Source: Acidobacteriota bacterium (GTDB lineage: Bacteria; Acidobacteriota; Blastocatellia; Pyrinomonadales; Pyrinomonadaceae). Taken from it: a stretch of 35,446 bases of DNA. This document shows, in pieces, positions 23,163-31,531 of this stretch. Below the pieces are notes generated by a model, which saw nothing but the letters and a program-made list of their open reading frames with translations, was not told where the DNA came from and searched no databases. The DNA lies in NCBI GenBank assembly GCA_023415725.1, contig JAEZJR010000098.1:1-35446 (forward strand), given 5' to 3'. Positions within the stretch are counted from its first letter, which is position 1. Every line of letters begins with the position of its first letter. The translations under genes and the position numbers were made by a program.

Positions 23163-23435
23163 CTATCGCTCGATCCGGAATGTGGCGTAAGCCGAATCAG
23201 GTTCGACCACGAGTTCTTCGATGTGATCGACGCGTGAGTATTTGGGACCTGTTACCAGATCGTCGCGGAAACCGTTGACGCTTCGCTCCGCCCCCTGAAC
23301 GAACGCCTCCACGGTGCCGTCGTCCAGATTGCGAACGTACCCTTTGACCTGATGTTTCGCAGCGGAGCGCTGAGCGAAGTAACGATAACCCACACCCTGG
23401 ACGAGCCCGCTGATCAAAAATCGTCTGGCGATCAT
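23163..23435 (-). CDS. acyP: Acylphosphatase
   Basis: Hydrolyses acyl phosphates such as carbamoyl phosphate or 1,3-bisphosphoglycerate. The active-site segment GLVQGVGYRYFAQ carries the phosphate-binding Arg and GYVRNLDDGTVE the catalytic Asn. 90 residues from the ATG at 23435, standard for the family. A TTG four codons earlier would overlap the preceding gene. The start lies four bases after the stop of the HemQ-like gene, so the two are co-transcribed. Confidence 0.94.
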   Translation of the reverse strand: MIARRFLISGLVQGVGYRYFAQRSAAKHQVKGYVRNLDDGTVEAFVQGAERSVNGFRDDLVTGPKYSRVDHIEELVVEPDSAYATFRIER

Positions 23436-23439
23436 CGGT

Positions 23440-24195
23440 TCAACCAATTGCGTCGAGGCACTCCATCAGTGGCTTCTGCCTGCACGTGTAGATCGGCATC
23501 CCACGGAGAGTGAATTTGCTGGCCGGCGTTTCCCGAAGTTCTTCCGCCAGCGCCAAAAAGTCTTTGGGCTCGTCGGTCTCGAACGAAATAATGTACTCCT
23601 GCTCCCCGAATCCGAAAGCGTGCGTCATGTGGATCTTGATGTTGGAAAAGCGCTTCCCGACCATGAAGTTCTCTTCGATCAGCATATCCCGCTCTTCATC
23701 GGTCTTTTCATACCAATCACGGTTCTTGGCGCACGGGTATACGAAAAGGTACTTCTTCTCGCCTGCGTTCACGTGAATTCTGTCTTCGTCGCTGTCGGTA
23801 ACGAAAATGCGGCGTTTCGTGATCGAAAGGTAATTGTCCGCGGTTTCGAAGTAGCTACCGAGATTGGTGCGGTAAAGCTTGGCGGTCATTTCCTGGATAA
23901 GATCGAGCGAGGTGCCGATTCGCCAGAACATCAGGTCCGCCTTCGAGTCGAAACCTACGAGCGAGTATGAGAACAACAGGAAATCGTCGCTGAATGCTTC
24001 GTAAACCGATCGGAACTCTGCCTTGTACGCCGCCTTGGTCGCTTCGTCGAGCTTTCGCCATTCCGGATTGACCCGGAAAAACATAAAGTTTACGAACTGC
24101 TTCTCAAGCTTTGGTGGTTCGAGCAACGGCGTCTCGGGCACAAGCCTGAGGCCGCATTGTTCGGCCTGATCCTTTTTGGAATTGATTATTTCCAT
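23440..24195 (-). CDS. Chlorite dismutase-family protein (HemQ-like, probable coproheme decarboxylase)
   Basis: 251 residues from the ATG at 24195. The family is shown by DWYEKTDEERDMLIEENF, the segment NIKIHMTHAFGFGEQEYIIS and the closing FETDEPKDFLALAEELRE and SKFTLRGMPIYTC. In an alignment from memory the His in MTHAFGF (about residue 192) falls on the proximal heme-ligand His of chlorite dismutases. HemQ members convert coproheme to heme b at the end of the coproporphyrin route. True chlorite dismutase would need the distal Arg, which I could not place with certainty. No other heme gene is nearby. Codes directly before acylphosphatase. Confidence 0.85.
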   Translation of the reverse strand: MEIINSKKDQAEQCGLRLVPETPLLEPPKLEKQFVNFMFFRVNPEWRKLDEATKAAYKAEFRSVYEAFSDDFLLFSYSLVGFDSKADLMFWRIGTSLDLIQEMTAKLYRTNLGSYFETADNYLSITKRRIFVTDSDEDRIHVNAGEKKYLFVYPCAKNRDWYEKTDEERDMLIEENFMVGKRFSNIKIHMTHAFGFGEQEYIISFETDEPKDFLALAEELRETPASKFTLRGMPIYTCRQKPLMECLDAIG

Positions 24196-24346
24196 CGACA
24201 CTGCTAGCCGGATCAAAAAACCTACCGGGGCAAATTGAGTTGGATCGGGCCTGAGCTAAATCTCATTTTTACAAGATTCCCGACAGAAGTCCAAACGCAT
24301 CGGAGGCCGTTTACAATTTCCCTTACCGGTGGCAGAATCGCTGTTG

Positions 24347-25210
24347 ATGTTTCGCGCTTTTGTCCTAATTGTGATCGCTGTAACGGCCGTAGCGGCGGCT
24401 GCAGCACAGCAGCGTCCGCTGCTCACGGACGACGTAGACATCACCCCGCAGGGCTCCATAGAACTCGGGGTCGGCGTAGATTTTCTGCAGAATGCGAAAT
24501 TCCCGCTCTCGGGACTCAAGGGAGACCTGACGCGCCTTGGGGACATTAGATTGAGAACAGGTTTCGCCCCGAACGTGGAACTCCAGGTCGAAGGCACGCT
24601 TCATAATTTCCTCGCGATCAATTCTCAGGGTCCGTCCGCTATCCCGCTCAGCGTGACCGGAAACTCAACAAGCGATTTCGACGACTTCACCGTTTCGGCT
24701 AAGGTAAAACTCCTGAACGAAACTCGAAATCTGCCGGCAGTCGGATTCAAATTCGGATTCCAAATGCCGAACACCGACCAGGCCCGCGGGATCGGCACGA
24801 ACCAGATCAACATCTTCTCCAAAGTGCTCGTTCAGAAGAAGTTCGGCAAGCGTCCCGGCCGTGACCCAATGGCGAACATCTACGGCAATCTTGGCTTGGG
24901 GATCATGAACGCGCCGCTCGCGAACTTCACTCAGAACGACGTACTGCTGTACGGGTTGGCTGGGATCTTTCGCGTAAGCAACAGGATCAATGTCGTCAGC
25001 GAAGTTAATGGGCGGGTGAACACAAGAAGCGGGGATGCACCGCTTGGAACGGAGAGTGTAGGGCAATTCCGGATCGGCAGCCAGATCAAGGCGTCGGGCC
25101 TTCGGTTCGACACGGCCGCCCTATTCGGCCTGACCAAACACAGCCCGCGGACCGGGTTCATCTTCGGCGTGACCTACCAGTCACCGACGTTCCTTCCCGT
25201 AGCTAAATAG
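24347..25210 (+). CDS. Putative outer-membrane beta-barrel protein (MetA/phenol-degradation type)
   Basis: About 287 residues with a signal peptide (ending VAAAAAQQ). The mature start RPLLTDDVDITPQGSIELGV and alternating hydrophobic strands, such as DIRLRTGFAPNVELQVEGTL, AVGFKFGFQMPN, IYGNLGLGIMNAP and TGFIFGVTYQSP, suggest a 10-14 stranded barrel like the transporter-annotated family PF13557. Ligand unknown. A GTG six codons upstream is a possible start; the ATG at 24347 gives a standard signal peptide. Its last 8 bases overlap the end of thiD, which runs convergently. Confidence 0.75.
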   Translation: MFRAFVLIVIAVTAVAAAAAQQRPLLTDDVDITPQGSIELGVGVDFLQNAKFPLSGLKGDLTRLGDIRLRTGFAPNVELQVEGTLHNFLAINSQGPSAIPLSVTGNSTSDFDDFTVSAKVKLLNETRNLPAVGFKFGFQMPNTDQARGIGTNQINIFSKVLVQKKFGKRPGRDPMANIYGNLGLGIMNAPLANFTQNDVLLYGLAGIFRVSNRINVVSEVNGRVNTRSGDAPLGTESVGQFRIGSQIKASGLRFDTAALFGLTKHSPRTGFIFGVTYQSPTFLPVAK

Positions 25211-26006
25211 GCTTGATATTTATTGGTGAGCTCCCCTTCCCGATACCGGGGGCGGTGCGAATCGCTTCGTTCACGAACCGCTTCGCGATCTCGACCGACT
25301 CCTTTATTTCGTTCCCCAAAGCCAGATTCGCCGCAATCGCGGATGCAAGCGTGCAGCCTGTTCCGTGTGTGGCCGTTGTGTCGTGGAAGTCGCCTTCGAT
25401 AACCAACAATTCCCCTTCCAGAAACAGGTAATCCCGTGCCGTTCGCTTTGGAGAGCCGTTTTCACCCAGATCCAAGTGTCCGCCCTTGATGAGGACGTTT
25501 CGTGCACCTTGCGAACGCATTGTATTTGCCGCGTCGTAAACGTCCCGCTCAGAAGTGATAGCGATACCGGTTATTCGCTCGGTTTCAGGGACGTTCGGGG
25601 TTATCAGGTCAGAAAGGGGAAACAGTTTCTCGATCATCGCCTTGAGGGCCTCGTTGTCGATCAGGTCAAAGCCTGACGTCGACCGCACTACGGGGTCCAC
25701 GACGAAGTTGCGAAGGCTGCCCTCTTTGACGAGCCGCGCGACCTCTTCAATGATCTCACGGTTAGGGAGCATACCGGTTTTGACGGCGTCGACGGTGAAA
25801 TCATCCAGTATCGGCTCGACCTGTCTGCGGACCGTTTCTGCGGTTTGATGTTCTGCTCCGAAAACGCCTTCTGTGTTCTGGAAAGTAATGGAAGTGATCG
25901 CGGCCGTCGGGAACACCCCGAACGCCGCGAATGCCCTGATATCGGCGTAAACCCCTGCCCCGGCGGACGGGTCAACGCCCGCTATCGTCAACGCGCTCTT
26001 CGTCAT
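25203..26006 (-). CDS. thiD: Hydroxymethylpyrimidine/phosphomethylpyrimidine kinase
   Basis: Phosphorylates HMP and HMP-P to make the pyrimidine half of thiamine. The ribokinase-like start is GVDPSAGAGVYADIRAFAAF, then VDAVKTGMLPN, the substrate region KGGHL, and the catalytic/ATP motif THGTGCTLASAIAANLA near residue 210. 267 residues, usual size. Its start overlaps the stop of the ThiE/TenI gene by 4 bases (26003-26006), so the two are co-translated. Confidence 0.96.
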   Translation of the reverse strand: MTKSALTIAGVDPSAGAGVYADIRAFAAFGVFPTAAITSITFQNTEGVFGAEHQTAETVRRQVEPILDDFTVDAVKTGMLPNREIIEEVARLVKEGSLRNFVVDPVVRSTSGFDLIDNEALKAMIEKLFPLSDLITPNVPETERITGIAITSERDVYDAANTMRSQGARNVLIKGGHLDLGENGSPKRTARDYLFLEGELLVIEGDFHDTTATHGTGCTLASAIAANLALGNEIKESVEIAKRFVNEAIRTAPGIGKGSSPINIKPI

Positions 26007-26614
26007 TCCCCGATACTAACAAATTCGTTCAGATAGCGGATCGCGGCGAAGCCCGAAGCTCCCGCATCGAGAACTGATTCTGCGTTCGATCCGTCGATAC
26101 CGCCCACAGCAATGACCGGGAGCGGAGCGGCCGCGGCACAGACCTCCGCAAGCTTTTCAAGCCCCGCGGGTTCGCCCTTGCCTGGCGTTGCGAATACGTT
26201 TCCAAATAGTGCGAAGTCCGCCCCGGAATCACTCGCTTCGAGCACCTCGTCTAGGGAATGCGTTGATACGCCAATAATGAAACCTTCCGGCACATGACGC
26301 CGCACCTCCGCGACGGGGATCGATCTCGATGTTAGATGAACCCCGTGGGCACCCGCAGCCAGGGCTATATCGAACCGCTCGTTCACGAGCACCTGCGTCT
26401 CGAGACCGGGGAGCGATCTCATCGCCTCGGTTACGAGTTCGTACAATGACCTGGCTTCGAGGCCCTTTTCCCGAATCTGGATCATCTCGATCCCGACATA
26501 CGCGGCGGAACGAATAAGGGCCAGCGTCGTGAGTTTTTCGTTGAAGAAATTGGTTTCGGTGAGGTCGCCCCGGGTGATCAAATAACGGACCGGCTTGGAT
26601 GGAAAATCGCTCAC
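26003..26614 (-). CDS. ThiE/TenI-family protein: thiamine-phosphate synthase or thiazole tautomerase
   Basis: 203 residues, TIM-barrel family. It has IQIREKGLEARSLYELV, VLVNERFDIALAAGAHGVHL, IIGVSTHSLDE and PVIAVGGIDGSN, shared by ThiE and TenI. The stretch GVHLTSRSIPV and the region DFALFGNVFATPGKG look more like TenI than like ThiE, where one expects GVHLGQxD and TxTK. ThiE would join pyrimidine and thiazole halves; TenI isomerises the thiazole phosphate. Since thiD follows, either step fits. No thiamine riboswitch was found upstream. The start overlaps the stop of the small membrane protein gene by 4 bases (26611-26614). Confidence 0.82.
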   Translation of the reverse strand: MSDFPSKPVRYLITRGDLTETNFFNEKLTTLALIRSAAYVGIEMIQIREKGLEARSLYELVTEAMRSLPGLETQVLVNERFDIALAAGAHGVHLTSRSIPVAEVRRHVPEGFIIGVSTHSLDEVLEASDSGADFALFGNVFATPGKGEPAGLEKLAEVCAAAAPLPVIAVGGIDGSNAESVLDAGASGFAAIRYLNEFVSIGE

Positions 26615-26904
26615 TTCCTTTCGCTCGGCTGCCCCTGCAGCATCTTAACGCTCTGGTCGAAGTGGGCGGCTTCCCAAAACGCGATAATAATATTCAAGAC
26701 GCCGAGCCCCGTCACCGCGCCGCGGAACCAATTCGAGGATACGGTCCGCTGTATAGAAGGAAAGCCCGACCGGTCGGAAACCAACGCCAGCAGGTAATTA
26801 TCCGCCCAACTGCCAAACAGAGTGTCCCACGGGGCGAGTATAAGGTAAAAGCCCAGCAGGAGGCAGAGAACGATAAAGAAAACGACGGTCAGTTTCTCAA
26901 CCAT
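26611..26904 (-). CDS. Small membrane protein of unknown function
   Basis: 97 residues with two likely membrane helices (about 4-24 and 60-80). The middle holds APWDTLFGSWADNYLLALVSD and WFRGAVTGLGVLNIIIAFWE. No known domain name could be given. It is first of an operon with the ThiE/TenI gene and thiD, with a 4-base stop/start overlap. Roles in thiamine metabolism would be guesswork. Confidence 0.7.
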   Translation of the reverse strand: MVEKLTVVFFIVLCLLLGFYLILAPWDTLFGSWADNYLLALVSDRSGFPSIQRTVSSNWFRGAVTGLGVLNIIIAFWEAAHFDQSVKMLQGQPSERK

Positions 26905-26948
26905 ACCGTCGGATTATATAGCTTATTTAACGGGCCGAACAACAAGGA

Positions 26949-29057
26949 TCAGTGCGTAACGACCAGATTCTTAACACGCGACCGCACGTCGCGGTAATCG
27001 ACGTTTTCGGCGTAAACCTGCTCGAAGTACCGTTCGGCCTCGTCGTGTTCCCCTTCGGCGTCGAAGGCGATGCCGAGTTCGTACCAAAGTGCGAGCCTCT
27101 CGTCGCTGTTTAGGTTCTTGATCTCAAGCGCTCGCTGATACCACTTCATCGCGAGCTTCGGCATTCCGCTCTCCATAAAGCAGAGACCTAAAAGGTTAGC
27201 GCAATTGAAAAACCGGCGAGTGCCGTCGTTCGGGCCGACCAACGCCGCGGCGTCCTGGAATTCAGCAATGGCCTGCTCCAAAAGCCCCATTTCCTGATAG
27301 GCCACGGCAGTCTGGTACTTCGTTTCGTAGTCCGAATCGTCGACCGGTTCCGGCTCCTCAAGTCCAAGTTCACTTCGCAACTCCCCGAGATCGAATAATC
27401 CGGAATTTGTCTGCAGCGCCGGTTGGGCAGGCTCGGACACAGCGGCTGCGGCGACGTCCTCGATGGTCTCCTGTGAGCCCATGTATGATCTCAGTTCCGC
27501 GATCTCCGGGACACTTCCGAAATCAGCCTCCAGATCGATGATCGCCTTCTGAGCCAATTCCGTATAGCCGTTGTCGATGTAGAACTTGATGCTTTCTGCC
27601 TCGCGTCTCAAGCGGTCTGCCGGAGATTCATCGGCAACCGGTTGTTGGATGTCCACCTCGAACGACTCGACCTCTTCGATACACTCGGGCTCAGCCTTGC
27701 ACTGCACTTCGAATGCGATCTCGCCATTGGAAGATTCGATCACCGCGCCGACGATCTCGAAATCAGCGGGAGCTTCCATGATCGGAGCATCCACAACGGG
27801 AGCGGTAGCTGGATCTGCGCTTCCTTTCGTTTTGTAGAACCTTTGGTCAAAAAGGCCCTGACCTGCCGGGACCTCATCCTCGAAGCCGTGAATCGCGTTG
27901 ATCTCGCGAAGCCGCTCGGCGAACCCGGCATCCTGCGGCATCAGAAGAACCAGCTGCGACAGGGCGAACCGCTCATCGTCGACGGAATTCTCTTTTCGTG
28001 CGACAAGCGCCAGGTTTTGAAGTGACTCTTTCAGCCCGGCCTCGTCCCGCTGCCAGGTGTAGAACCGGACGTATAGCCGCAACGCTTCCAACTGCTCGGG
28101 CCTGTTCGTGAGCACCGCCTGGACGGCCCCGGCGAAACTTTCGGCCTGACCTCCCGCGAGCATGTGCTCCGAAGCCATCGACAGCATCCGCGTAGCGGCA
28201 TCGAAGTCCTGTTTCGCAAGATAGTGGTTAGCGACGTCGACCAGTTTCGAGTAGCTTGCGGGATCCTGTTCCACAAGTTTCACTACCATCTTCTCGGCCT
28301 CGTTGGCATCGTTCGCCTTGACGTGAGCGTCCACGATCGCCGCCAGGATGTTCGTCTGCCCGCGATTTTCTTCGTAAAGCGCTCGAAGCTGTTCGATCGC
28401 TGCGTCAACGTTGCCAGAAGCCGCGGCGGCGTCGATCAATCCGGTGAGAGCCTTCGAATTGTTAAAGTCCAGCCCGAGGGCCCTATTGAAACTCTCGACG
28501 GCGTCGCCGGCCCGCCCGCATGAAATATATCGTTTCCCTGCGTCCGCGTAGGCCTCGCTCGCCTCCGTGTCTTCGCCCAGACCGAGATGCAATTCGGCGA
28601 TGGTCGGGTAAACGTCGGCGTTGTTGGGATCGAGGACCGCGATCTGTTTCCACATCGCGAGGGCCTCGGTCGTTCGTCCCTTCGCTTGATAGCTCTCGGC
28701 AAGAACGACGTAGTGCGATTTTGCTTCTTTTACCGAACCCTTTGTTTTGTAAAGCTCCGCGAGTTTTTCGGATACGTTGGTCGAATTTGGCTGGATCTTT
28801 GCGATCTTGTTATAGACCGCGATCGCCTTCTGGTTGAAGCCCTGCTTGCTGTAGTGCTCCGCGACGATCGTGTAGTAAGTGACGGCGGATTTCGGCTCTG
28901 AGGCCTTCGAATACAGATCGCCAAGCAGGTTCATCGTCCCGAAATCCTTCGGGTCGTGCTCTACAACTTGTTTGTATTCGTTGATTGCGGAACGGATCTT
29001 CCCCTGTGCGAGGTACCGCTCGGCATTGCGCATTGCCTTTGTTTTATCGAAACCCAT
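26949..29057 (-). CDS. Tetratricopeptide repeat protein
   Basis: 702 residues, no signal peptide. TPR-type helix pairs are seen in the N-terminal third (AERYLAQGKIRSAINEYKQV, IAVYNKIAKIQPNSTNVSEKL, ALAMWKQIAVLDPNNADVYP, VESFNRALGLDFNNSKALTG) and again at the C-terminus (LEQAIAEFQDAAALVGPND, MKWYQRALEIKNLNSDERLA, DEAERYFEQVYAE). The centre (about 400-520) is acidic and Pro-rich, likely flexible. Such proteins act as scaffolds; no catalytic domain is visible. It is transcribed alone as far as one can see; the sugar nucleotidyltransferase is divergent upstream. Confidence 0.9.
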   Translation of the reverse strand: MGFDKTKAMRNAERYLAQGKIRSAINEYKQVVEHDPKDFGTMNLLGDLYSKASEPKSAVTYYTIVAEHYSKQGFNQKAIAVYNKIAKIQPNSTNVSEKLAELYKTKGSVKEAKSHYVVLAESYQAKGRTTEALAMWKQIAVLDPNNADVYPTIAELHLGLGEDTEASEAYADAGKRYISCGRAGDAVESFNRALGLDFNNSKALTGLIDAAAASGNVDAAIEQLRALYEENRGQTNILAAIVDAHVKANDANEAEKMVVKLVEQDPASYSKLVDVANHYLAKQDFDAATRMLSMASEHMLAGGQAESFAGAVQAVLTNRPEQLEALRLYVRFYTWQRDEAGLKESLQNLALVARKENSVDDERFALSQLVLLMPQDAGFAERLREINAIHGFEDEVPAGQGLFDQRFYKTKGSADPATAPVVDAPIMEAPADFEIVGAVIESSNGEIAFEVQCKAEPECIEEVESFEVDIQQPVADESPADRLRREAESIKFYIDNGYTELAQKAIIDLEADFGSVPEIAELRSYMGSQETIEDVAAAAVSEPAQPALQTNSGLFDLGELRSELGLEEPEPVDDSDYETKYQTAVAYQEMGLLEQAIAEFQDAAALVGPNDGTRRFFNCANLLGLCFMESGMPKLAMKWYQRALEIKNLNSDERLALWYELGIAFDAEGEHDEAERYFEQVYAENVDYRDVRSRVKNLVVTH

Positions 29058-29295
29058 TACGATTCAGGAATTTGCCAAGCTGGATCAGGAGTGTCGTATG
29101 CCTGTGTGTGAGGAACGGACCAGTAGGTGGTTACAGGTAAAAGTTAGGTCAACCTGCACTATCGAAGTTACCACGCTGACCGAAAAAGTGTCAACGTATT
29201 TGGCAGACGTTTAACACAACAGCGTTGATCGGGCTCATCTTCGGGCGAGCACCGGCAATTTCAAGATGGCCGAGCATTGTTCTAAACTGTAGATA

Positions 29296-30336
29296 ATGCG
29301 TGCACTTATTCTTGCGGGCGGAAAGGGGACAAGGCTCCGTCCGCTCACTGTTTATACTCCGAAGCCGATCGTTCCTGTAGCGAATCGCCCATTTTTGCTG
29401 TACCAACTCGAGGTCCTAGCGAAGGCCGGGATAACCGACGTCACCCTGTCACTCAGCTATCAACCCAATAAGATCGAAGATCTAGTGGACGATGGGTCGG
29501 ATTACGGCGTTAACATCACGTACGTCACGGAGCCCAGTCCGATGGGGACGGCCGGAGCATACCGCTACGCGGCGGGTGAAGCTAAAGAGACCACCATAGT
29601 TCTCAACGGGGACATCCTGACCAACCTTGATTTGAAGGCCGTAATGGAGCGGCACAGTTCTTCGGGTGCCGAGGCGACCATCGTCCTCGCCCGCGTGCCG
29701 GATCCGTCGAAATACGGGCTAGTCGAGACGGATGCAGCTGGAAAAGTGGTCAGCTTCATTGAGAAACCCTCGGAAGAGGAATCGAAAAGCCTGGGCGTCG
29801 ACACCATCAACGCGGGGATATACGTGTTGGAGCCCTCGGTGCTCGATCTGATCGAAGAAGGGGCAAACAGCTCGTTCGAGTATGCCGTCTTCCCTTCACT
29901 GATCGAAGCTGGCCGGGAGGTTCGGTCATTCGTTATCGAGGATGGATATTGGCGCGACATCGGCACGCCGGAAAGTTACTTAACGGCGCACCATGACCTG
30001 CTTGCGGGCAAACTTCCGCACATTTCGGTCGACCGAACCATAAGCCCTGACACGTCACCGACAGCGCATATCGACGGCGTTTCGGTGATCGGGGAAAACT
30101 GCGTGATCAAGCCGAACGCCCGAATCACGAACTCCGTGCTCGGCCCCGGGGTGCACGTTGAGGAAAAAGCGGTGATTACCGGTTCGGTGATATGGGGCCA
30201 CACCCGCGTTTCCACGTTCGCGGAGGTGACGGATTCGATCGTCGGACGGGGCTCCCACATCGGCCGGAACGTAACGCTCCGGCCCGGCACGGTCATCGGT
30301 GATAAAGGAAATCTGCCGGACTACTCTAAGGCCTGA
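29296..30336 (+). CDS. Sugar-nucleotide transferase (mannose-1-phosphate guanylyltransferase-like)
   Basis: 346 residues. The nucleotide-binding start is LILAGGKGTRLRPLTVYTPK with PIVPVANRP after it, then SPMGTAGAYRYA, LNGDILTN and VSFIEKPSEE, followed by WRDIGTPESYL. The last ~100 residues are left-handed beta-helix hexapeptide repeats (VIGENCVIKPNARITNSVLG, SIVGRGSHIGRNVTLRPG), as in GDP-mannose pyrophosphorylase and related enzymes. The base and sugar cannot be told from sequence alone. No ribosome site is seen before the ATG, while a -10-like TAAACT lies just upstream. mutM starts 8 bases after its stop, so the two are probably one transcript. Confidence 0.9.
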   Translation: MRALILAGGKGTRLRPLTVYTPKPIVPVANRPFLLYQLEVLAKAGITDVTLSLSYQPNKIEDLVDDGSDYGVNITYVTEPSPMGTAGAYRYAAGEAKETTIVLNGDILTNLDLKAVMERHSSSGAEATIVLARVPDPSKYGLVETDAAGKVVSFIEKPSEEESKSLGVDTINAGIYVLEPSVLDLIEEGANSSFEYAVFPSLIEAGREVRSFVIEDGYWRDIGTPESYLTAHHDLLAGKLPHISVDRTISPDTSPTAHIDGVSVIGENCVIKPNARITNSVLGPGVHVEEKAVITGSVIWGHTRVSTFAEVTDSIVGRGSHIGRNVTLRPGTVIGDKGNLPDYSKA

Positions 30337-30344
30337 AATCAGAA

Positions 30345-31175
30345 ATGCCGGAACTTCCAGAGGTCGAAACCGTCGCCCGCGATCTTGCCAGGCGGATCAC
30401 AGGGTTAAAGATAGCTCACGCCGAGTTGCGGCGGGAACGTCTGGCTCCCGACACCTCGCCGACGCTGTTTGGTGAACGGCTTAGGGACTCCACAGTAAAT
30501 CTGGTCCACCGGCGCGGTAAGCATATACTCATGGACCTCGATAACGGCCGCACGCTGATCACCCACCTTCGCATGAGCGGCCGGTTCATGCTCCTCGCCT
30601 CTGACGACCCCGATCCTAAATTCGCTCACGCGGTTTTTCATTTCCCGGACGAGCGGCGGCTCGTGTTCGACGATCAGCGGCATTTCGGACTCATGAAGAT
30701 CGTCGATACGACAAAGATCGCCGAGGTCAGAGAGATCGCAAAGCTCGCACCGGAGCCGTTCAGCGAAGAATTTTCGCCGGCCTACCTCGCAGACCGCGTG
30801 CGTTCTTCCGGCCGAACGATCAAGGAGATACTTCTGGATCAGACAAAGGTCTGCGGAGTCGGCAACATATACGCCTCCGAGGCCTTATTCCTGTCAGGAA
30901 TCGCTCCAAGAAAACGAGGCCGAAATATCTCCCGGGCTCGGTGTGCGGAGCTGCATAAAAATATCAAGGCAGTGCTCGAGCAAGCGATCGAACTCGCAGC
31001 GTCGATCGATCCGCATCCGAAATATATTGGCGAAGGAGTTTACGGGAACGGTTCGGAAGCACGTTGGCGCATCTACGATCGCGAAGGCCAATCCTGCGTT
31101 GCTTGCGGTGCCGAGATCAAAAGGGTCACCCAAGCGGGGCGGTCAACCTATTACTGTGCAAAATGTCAGCATTAG
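30345..31175 (+). CDS. mutM: Formamidopyrimidine-DNA glycosylase (Fpg)
   Basis: Removes oxidised purines such as 8-oxoguanine and cuts the strand. PELPEVETVARDL at the N-terminus includes the catalytic Pro2 and Glu3. RRGKHILMDL carries the conserved Lys, DQTKVCGVGNIYASEALF the helix-two-turn-helix region, and CVACGAEIKRVTQAGRSTYY and CAKCQ the zinc finger (four Cys). 276 residues, usual. Follows the nucleotidyltransferase by 8 bases. Confidence 0.96.
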   Translation: MPELPEVETVARDLARRITGLKIAHAELRRERLAPDTSPTLFGERLRDSTVNLVHRRGKHILMDLDNGRTLITHLRMSGRFMLLASDDPDPKFAHAVFHFPDERRLVFDDQRHFGLMKIVDTTKIAEVREIAKLAPEPFSEEFSPAYLADRVRSSGRTIKEILLDQTKVCGVGNIYASEALFLSGIAPRKRGRNISRARCAELHKNIKAVLEQAIELAASIDPHPKYIGEGVYGNGSEARWRIYDREGQSCVACGAEIKRVTQAGRSTYYCAKCQH

Positions 31176-31362
31176 ATGCACTAGGGTTTCCGGCGGGCAG
31201 TGAATAAGAAATGAACCATTTACTTCCGGGTCTTCCACGGAAGCGGTGCGAGGAGGTTTAAGATTTCGAGAACTAGAAGCTTGGAATTGATGGGCTGGTC
31301 GCGAGATTCGCCTTCTTCGAAAAGCTTACAAGCTTAGAGGTGCCCGGAGTAAAAATGGCCGC

Positions 31363-31391
31363 TTGACACATTGGTAGTTAAGGAACATCAT
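31363..31391 (+). promoter_or_regulatory. Promoter for the riboswitch-controlled methionine gene
   Basis: TTGACA (31363-31368), 17-base spacer, CATCAT (31386-31391, matching TATAAT at four of six including the second A and last T). Transcription would start near 31398, just before the aptamer at 31404. The segment 31176-31362 upstream holds no gene I can support, only a small hairpin near 31229-31249. Confidence 0.7.
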
Positions 31392-31403
31392 TTAGCAATA
31401 CTT

Positions 31404-31456
31404 TCGTGGTGAGTTAGGCGACTTGCGACCACGTTAAATAAACTGCTAAACAGCGA
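31404..31456 (+). ncRNA. SAM-II riboswitch aptamer (SAM-alpha type)
   Basis: P1 is six perfect pairs: CGTGGT (31405-31410) with ACCACG (31428-31433). It encloses a 17-base loop, GAGTTAGGCGACTTGCG, holding the conserved UUGC. An 11-base linker, TTAAATAAACT, leads to the conserved GCTAAA (31445-31450). By memory of the well-studied marine SAM-II aptamer, P1 length (6), loop length (17), linker length (11) and the GCUAAA box are all the same, and many letters agree (GA.UUA..G..UUGC; AAAU). The pseudoknot helix could not be proven by eye. Binding of S-adenosylmethionine would shut off the homocysteine methyltransferase gene downstream. Confidence 0.9.
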
Positions 31457-31472
31457 CGAAAACGGTTCTGGG

Positions 31473-31506
31473 AAGGTCTCGCTGATTTGGCGAGGCCTTT
31501 TATTTT
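31473..31506 (+). terminator. Intrinsic terminator forming the expression platform of the SAM-II riboswitch
   Basis: AAGGTCTCGC pairs with GCGAGGCCTT (10 bp, one G:T) around a 7-base loop, followed by TTTTATTTT. CAGCGA at 31451-31456, directly after the aptamer's GCTAAA, is exactly complementary to 31479-31484 (TCGCTG), which includes half of the terminator's left arm, so it could act as an anti-terminator when SAM is absent. Confidence 0.85.
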
Positions 31507-31531
31507 AGGAGGCGTTTTTCGAAAGCCCGCT

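Noticed and set aside
26905..26948. Possible TPP riboswitch before the thiamine genes
   Set aside because: The gap is only 44 bases and holds none of the conserved TPP box letters.
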